From NCBI GenBank assembly GCA_023251005.1, contig JAHEZR010000029.1:1-9987 (forward strand): a stretch of 9,987 nt of DNA. Direction: 5' to 3'. The stretch is from Ignavibacteriota bacterium. GTDB taxonomy: Bacteria > Bacteroidota > UBA10030 > JAHEZR01. Under the pieces are notes generated by a model that was given only the letters and a program-made list of their open reading frames with translations, searched no databases and was not told where the DNA came from. The position numbers were made by a program, and so were the translations under genes. Of the stretch, positions 7,701 through 9,987 are shown piece after piece. Numbering within the stretch: position 1 is the first letter of the stretch; each line of letters starts with the position of its first letter.

Positions 7701-9309
7701 AAAAGAAGAAGAGATGAGGAAAGAGGAGGAAAGGAAGGAAGAAGCGAAAAAGAAAGTGGCGGAGGGAAAAGAGGAGGGAGGGAAAGAGGCAGAGAGGAAA
7801 AAAGAAGAAGAGAGAATGGAAGAGGCGAAGCAAGAGGCTGAGAACAAAGAGCAGTCGAGGAAAGAAGAGGAGAAAAAGGAACGGAAGAAAAAGGAAGAAG
7901 AGCAGAAAGAGCAAGAAAGAAAGGAAAAGGAACAGAGAGACCAGGCGCAACCGCAGGAGAAGACGGTGAGCACCCTGTCAGTCAAAGAGATTCTCCGGAT
8001 CCTCATTAAACTCCCCTTCCTCGATTACGACAACATCAACATGAATTTTGTTCAGCAAAATTCGGCGCAAAATACTGGTCTCCGAGGGAGAACGGGATTT
8101 GATAACTTCTGGGGGCGTTTTCCATTCTTCCAAAAGAGCATCCTTGAGAACGGCCCGTCGCGTCTCTACCAGCTGGGGTTCATTTCCGATCCGAGCGCGA
8201 GTGTAACGAGCTTCGGTCTGCGGAAAACCTTTCCATTTTTTGGAGTGCGGACGGAGCGTGGCCTGCGGGCTCCCGGCGGCAACCTTATCGATAACTTCAC
8301 TCAGACGAACAAGTTGGATTTCAAAACCACACGGGAACTTTTCCAAGGATTCCGGGTCGATCTCACATGGAAAGTCGGTTGGTCCTACAATCGTAACCAG
8401 ACTTTAACTTCCGATTCAGCGACTGGAGCAGTAACGGTCAGGAGCGTACTCACGACTGGAGACGTTGAACGGTCGTACTTCTCTTTTCCAGAAGTGTTTT
8501 CCGTCAAGCTTTTCAAGAACAATATCGTAGAAGTAGCTCGAAGGTTTAAGTCGTTGAGAGACGACGCGGGGGACACTCGACCCGATGAGGAAAAGCTCGC
8601 CGAGGCTTTCGAAGATGGTTTCGAGACGCTTCCTATTCTCAAAAAAGTCTTTGGACGCTTCGTGCCGCGGGCGAACTGGACCGTCCGATGGGAGGGGCTT
8701 GAAAAACTTCCATTCCTGAAGAACTTTGCGAACCGCGTCTCGCTCGAGCATGCCTACACGTCTGCTTTTAATCGTCGTTGGAGAGGGAACCTCGGTGGCG
8801 GCGAGATCACAGAATCTCAGCGTATGTCGTATGGGTTCACGCCTCTTGCTGGCTTGAATTTAACGTTCCAGGATTTTCTGAAAGGCAACTTCGGAGGCAC
8901 TCTCCGCTATAGCAGCACGACAACGTACGATCTAAGTACAGCCTCGCGAAACATTATCGAGACCTATTCGCGCGAGATCAGTGTGACGGCGAATTTTAGC
9001 CGCAAAGGCTTTGCAATTCCATTCTTCGGCTTGACTCTGACGAACGACATCGACATGACATTTTCTTACACCTACTCTAGAAATACGAGAAGTACTTTTG
9101 ACATCGCCAACATTGAGGCTGGCGGCGTACCCTTGGAGGGTTTGACCCGTACAGTCATCGAGCCTCGGATCAAGTATGTGTTGAGCGCTCGAGTTTCTGC
9201 CTCCCTCTTCTATCGATACACGAATGTTGAGCCTGATCGCGGCGCTTCACGCATTCCTGGAACAAAGACAAACGAGGCGGGCTTGGACGTTCACATTGCG
9301 ATACAATAG
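4777..9309 (+). CDS. sprA: SprA-type T9SS outer-membrane translocon, C-terminal part (downstream of the amber codon)
   Basis: This 1,510-residue frame is the rest of the SprA protein begun at 2023; SprA sequence is in frame from 4702, and 4777 is only the first ATG after the stop, with no ribosome site or signal peptide. SprA landmarks run in order: KTLWYNIIPSD near residue 7, WPNRTVAQGQ near 23, WGGMMRLLS near 68, IDLGQISEDVIPNGRLDTED near 107-126, acidic calcium-loop-like segments near 140-155 (DGEDVGLDGLTDDQE) and 206-225 (DTEDLNRNGIADL), then GQIWVNELRLSGVDDEPGF near 503-521. After this the protein is a series of amphipathic, aromatic-rich beta strands typical of the giant barrel, to the end IKYVLSARVSASLFYRYTN and a short tail. 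Residues about 926-1064 are an unusual Lys/Glu/Arg-rich insert. Everything except the upstream amber codon looks intact, so if the stop is an error the gene is functional. The gene ends 65 bases before porX. Confidence 0.9.
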   Translation: MFSKAKTLWYNIIPSDVVVSEVWPNRTVAQGQEQVTVLNVDYDPTKKGEYNYSLGLGSTLRANPQKNWGGMMRLLSATANNLVDENINFIEVWAKVIGNGNLGKMVIDLGQISEDVIPNGRLDTEDGINPAFPVKNGILNDGEDVGLDGLTDDQERQVYAEFIRLNPEYASDPSGDDWNYVQGSLDFSKINGTEGNGQSEVGRFPDTEDLNRNGIADLVNSYFEYEVNLDTTGGLSKNPLIVGGGSNGWYQFRIPLIDFTRKIGEPSFSVVEFIRVWFTGFDQPVIVRIADFNLVGNQWQEAKKNDSTFSVTTVNIEDNPEYRKPPGVIREQDRTRPDQKILANEQSLALVFNNISDGESRQAIRFFSSRPLDVFNYKDMRMFVHGDPRLRFTDTTNYDIELFVRFGLDTLNFYEYREPVRPGDATNDGWDPLNNVQIEFSEITSVKQGRDSVTGVTARYPVRNGAPGATYSVRGNPTLTQIRFISIGIENPRNKGTPLPISGQIWVNELRLSGVDDEPGFAYRLDAGIKIADIATIGLNLSKVDPTFHALDQRFGGRSTGINWGVNANISMEKFLPENWTGTTIPFSYSHIEGINKPKYLPGTDVLVAEAAQRQGEFAVSRGAPPEYAKVVGDSIIVASQTLRVSDSWAIPTARLQLPSDKWYVQDILDKLSLGLNYNSVRERSPVTESRQSWAWAGRLSYAHAFSPENYFAPFSGFLGSLPLLGAYKDLKIYFTPSTLSWGVGAQRGQSRERVRTQEGDRPVVRNFTADRSLAFAWKLTEGGLMNLSADYGLQISSSLVHLETDSSGNQRSFSKILSDIFFGARLINFGLDYSYSQRFSLTPRLKVPPLFNLDRYLDLTSNYRSDYQWQNNLQQAPLGKASTVTSQFSFGINFRLKQLTDPWFSRTESAQVPQPLPAVGDRGDSRREKEADKVKEERERKEKEKKEQEKKEEEERKDKEKKEKEEKEKKEREKKEEEMRKEEERKEEAKKKVAEGKEEGGKEAERKKEEERMEEAKQEAENKEQSRKEEEKKERKKKEEEQKEQERKEKEQRDQAQPQEKTVSTLSVKEILRILIKLPFLDYDNINMNFVQQNSAQNTGLRGRTGFDNFWGRFPFFQKSILENGPSRLYQLGFISDPSASVTSFGLRKTFPFFGVRTERGLRAPGGNLIDNFTQTNKLDFKTTRELFQGFRVDLTWKVGWSYNRNQTLTSDSATGAVTVRSVLTTGDVERSYFSFPEVFSVKLFKNNIVEVARRFKSLRDDAGDTRPDEEKLAEAFEDGFETLPILKKVFGRFVPRANWTVRWEGLEKLPFLKNFANRVSLEHAYTSAFNRRWRGNLGGGEITESQRMSYGFTPLAGLNLTFQDFLKGNFGGTLRYSSTTTYDLSTASRNIIETYSREISVTANFSRKGFAIPFFGLTLTNDIDMTFSYTYSRNTRSTFDIANIEAGGVPLEGLTRTVIEPRIKYVLSARVSASLFYRYTNVEPDRGASRIPGTKTNEAGLDVHIAIQ
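7555..7940 (+). repeat. Polypurine tract encoding a Lys/Glu/Arg-rich helical insert in SprA
   Basis: By hand count only about 24 of these 386 bases are pyrimidines, so about 94% are A or G on the plus strand; 7654-7714 is an unbroken purine run of 61 bases. The frame reads almost only AAA, AAG, GAA, GAG and AGG codons, giving about 128 residues of K, E and R with a few A, Q, D, M and G (residues about 927-1054 of the C-terminal piece). There is no exact repeat unit; it is low-complexity sequence probably grown by slippage and small duplications. Such sequence tends to form a long single alpha helix or a coiled coil. It lies between one barrel strand (FSFGINFRLKQL) and a short helix plus next strand (VKEILRILIKLPFLDYDNI). 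Confidence 0.85.
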
Positions 9310-9312
9310 AGG

Positions 9313-9337
9313 GAGAATCTTCGCTTCGTTGATTCTC
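9313..9337 (+). other. Hairpin in the sprA-porX gap
   Basis: GAGAATC (9313-9319) and GATTCTC (9331-9337) are a perfect 7-base inverted repeat around an 11-base loop, beginning four bases after the sprA stop codon. No T-run follows, so it is not a canonical intrinsic terminator. It may mark the 3' end of the sprA message, or weaken transcription into porX. Its right arm overlaps the candidate -35 box of a porX promoter. Confidence 0.4.
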
Positions 9338-9357
9338 TAAACGAAAATTGCTATGTT
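9329..9357 (+). promoter_or_regulatory. Candidate promoter for porX (weak)
   Basis: TTGATT (9329-9334) and TATGTT (9352-9357) are 17 bases apart, each matching four of six consensus bases. TATGTTG also resembles the Bacteroidota -7 box. Transcription would start near 9364, only about 11 bases before the ATG, giving a very short leader. The alternative is simple co-transcription from sprA across the 65-base gap. Confidence 0.25.
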
Positions 9358-9374
9358 GTAATAACTGAAAATCG

Positions 9375-9987
9375 ATGGTTATGATAGAAAAAAAAGCGAA
9401 CATCCTCTGGATTGATGACGAGATCGACCTTCTTCGGCCGCATCTCCTTTATCTAAATGAAAAGGGATATCTCGTTGAGACTGCGACGAACGGTGCAGAC
9501 GCAATTGAAATGGTTCGAGAACGAAGCTTTGACCTCGTTTTCCTCGATGACATGATGGTGGGTATGGGGGGGATTGAGACGCTTGCGGAAATTAAGCGGC
9601 TCCGCCCGAACATGCCGGTCGTGATGGTGACGAAGAACGAGGCCGAGACCCTGATGGAAGAAGCCATCGGTGTCAAGATCAGTGATTATCTCACGAAGCC
9701 AGTCAACCCGAGCCAGATTCTTCTAACCTGCAAGAAATTTCTGGAGAGGAGAAAAATCGCGAGTGAGTACGTCTCGAGAGATTACGTCCAGGAGTTTCAG
9801 AAGATCTCTGCAGCACTCATGTCCTCTCCTGACTTTAATGACTGGGTCGAAATCTATCGGAAGCTCACGGAGTGGGAGTTGGAGCTTGATGACCATTCTG
9901 AGCTTGGCCTGCAGCAGACGCTCCTTGACCAGAAGCGCGAGTGCAATGTAGAGTTCAGTAAATTCATCGAGAGGAATTACCAAAATT
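9375..9987 (+). CDS. porX: PorX-type response regulator of type IX secretion, N-terminal part (runs off the right edge)
   Basis: The 204 visible residues start MVMIEKKANILWIDDEIDLL and match PorX, a response regulator that in Porphyromonas gingivalis works with the histidine kinase PorY and the sigma factor SigP to control T9SS genes. Residues about 8-125 are a CheY-like receiver domain with the acidic pair D14-D15, phospho-acceptor D58 in FLDDMM, T86 in VVMVTKNEAE and K108 in DYLTKPVNPSQIL. Residues about 125-204 form the helical domain that follows in PorX (YVQEFQKISAALMSSPDFND, then WELELDD). The C-terminal PglZ/alkaline-phosphatase-like domain, making the full protein about 520 residues, would follow past the window end. 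The ATG at 9375 is the first in frame; a second at 9381 is possible, and neither has a clear ribosome site. One oddity is V62 where receivers normally have the proline of the 'DxxMPG' loop. Confidence 0.9.
   Translation, partial: MVMIEKKANILWIDDEIDLLRPHLLYLNEKGYLVETATNGADAIEMVRERSFDLVFLDDMMVGMGGIETLAEIKRLRPNMPVVMVTKNEAETLMEEAIGVKISDYLTKPVNPSQILLTCKKFLERRKIASEYVSRDYVQEFQKISAALMSSPDFNDWVEIYRKLTEWELELDDHSELGLQQTLLDQKRECNVEFSKFIERNYQN

Noticed and set aside
7504..8006. Two long minus-strand open frames rich in Phe, Leu and Ser
   Set aside because: They are the reverse complement of the polypurine tract, where a pyrimidine-rich strand has almost no stop codons. The plus strand is clearly SprA.

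Overview
The window most likely comes from a chromosome of the Bacteroidota/Chlorobiota (FCB) group, because two hallmark proteins of the type IX secretion system (T9SS) sit side by side: a giant SprA-type outer-membrane translocon protein and a PorX-type response regulator. Base composition is moderate and Shine-Dalgarno signals are weak, which fits this group. A lineage near Ignavibacteria or other Chlorobi relatives seems plausible, but I cannot prove it from this sequence alone.

Layout. Positions 1-1719, minus strand: two consecutive genes for LptF/LptG-family permeases of the lipopolysaccharide export ABC transporter. The upstream gene (391-1719) is complete; the downstream one (1-379) runs off the left edge. 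A good sigma-70-like promoter lies at 1763-1791 on the minus strand. Positions 1720-2022 form a divergent intergenic region. Positions 2023-9309, plus strand, hold one 2,429-codon sprA reading frame. It is broken by a single in-frame amber codon at 4699-4701, so it shows as an 892-aa N-terminal and a 1,510-aa C-terminal piece. SprA-like sequence continues in frame directly across the stop, so this is a point nonsense change, a sequence error or read-through, not a gene fission. The C-terminal half carries an extreme Lys/Glu/Arg-rich insert of about 130 residues, encoded by a stretch of about 386 bp that is roughly 94% purine (7555-7940). Positions 9375-9987, plus strand: the start of porX, with the receiver domain and the following helical region; the catalytic C-terminal domain lies beyond the window.

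How the genes fit together. All four genes concern the cell envelope. The Lpt permeases move lipopolysaccharide out of the inner membrane; SprA is the outer-membrane channel through which T9SS cargo leaves the cell; PorX is the signalling protein that, in studied Bacteroidota, controls T9SS gene expression. I see no RNA genes, mobile elements or CRISPR arrays. Nothing here is clearly a new system. The two points worth a second look are the amber codon in sprA and the charged helical insert in the translocon.
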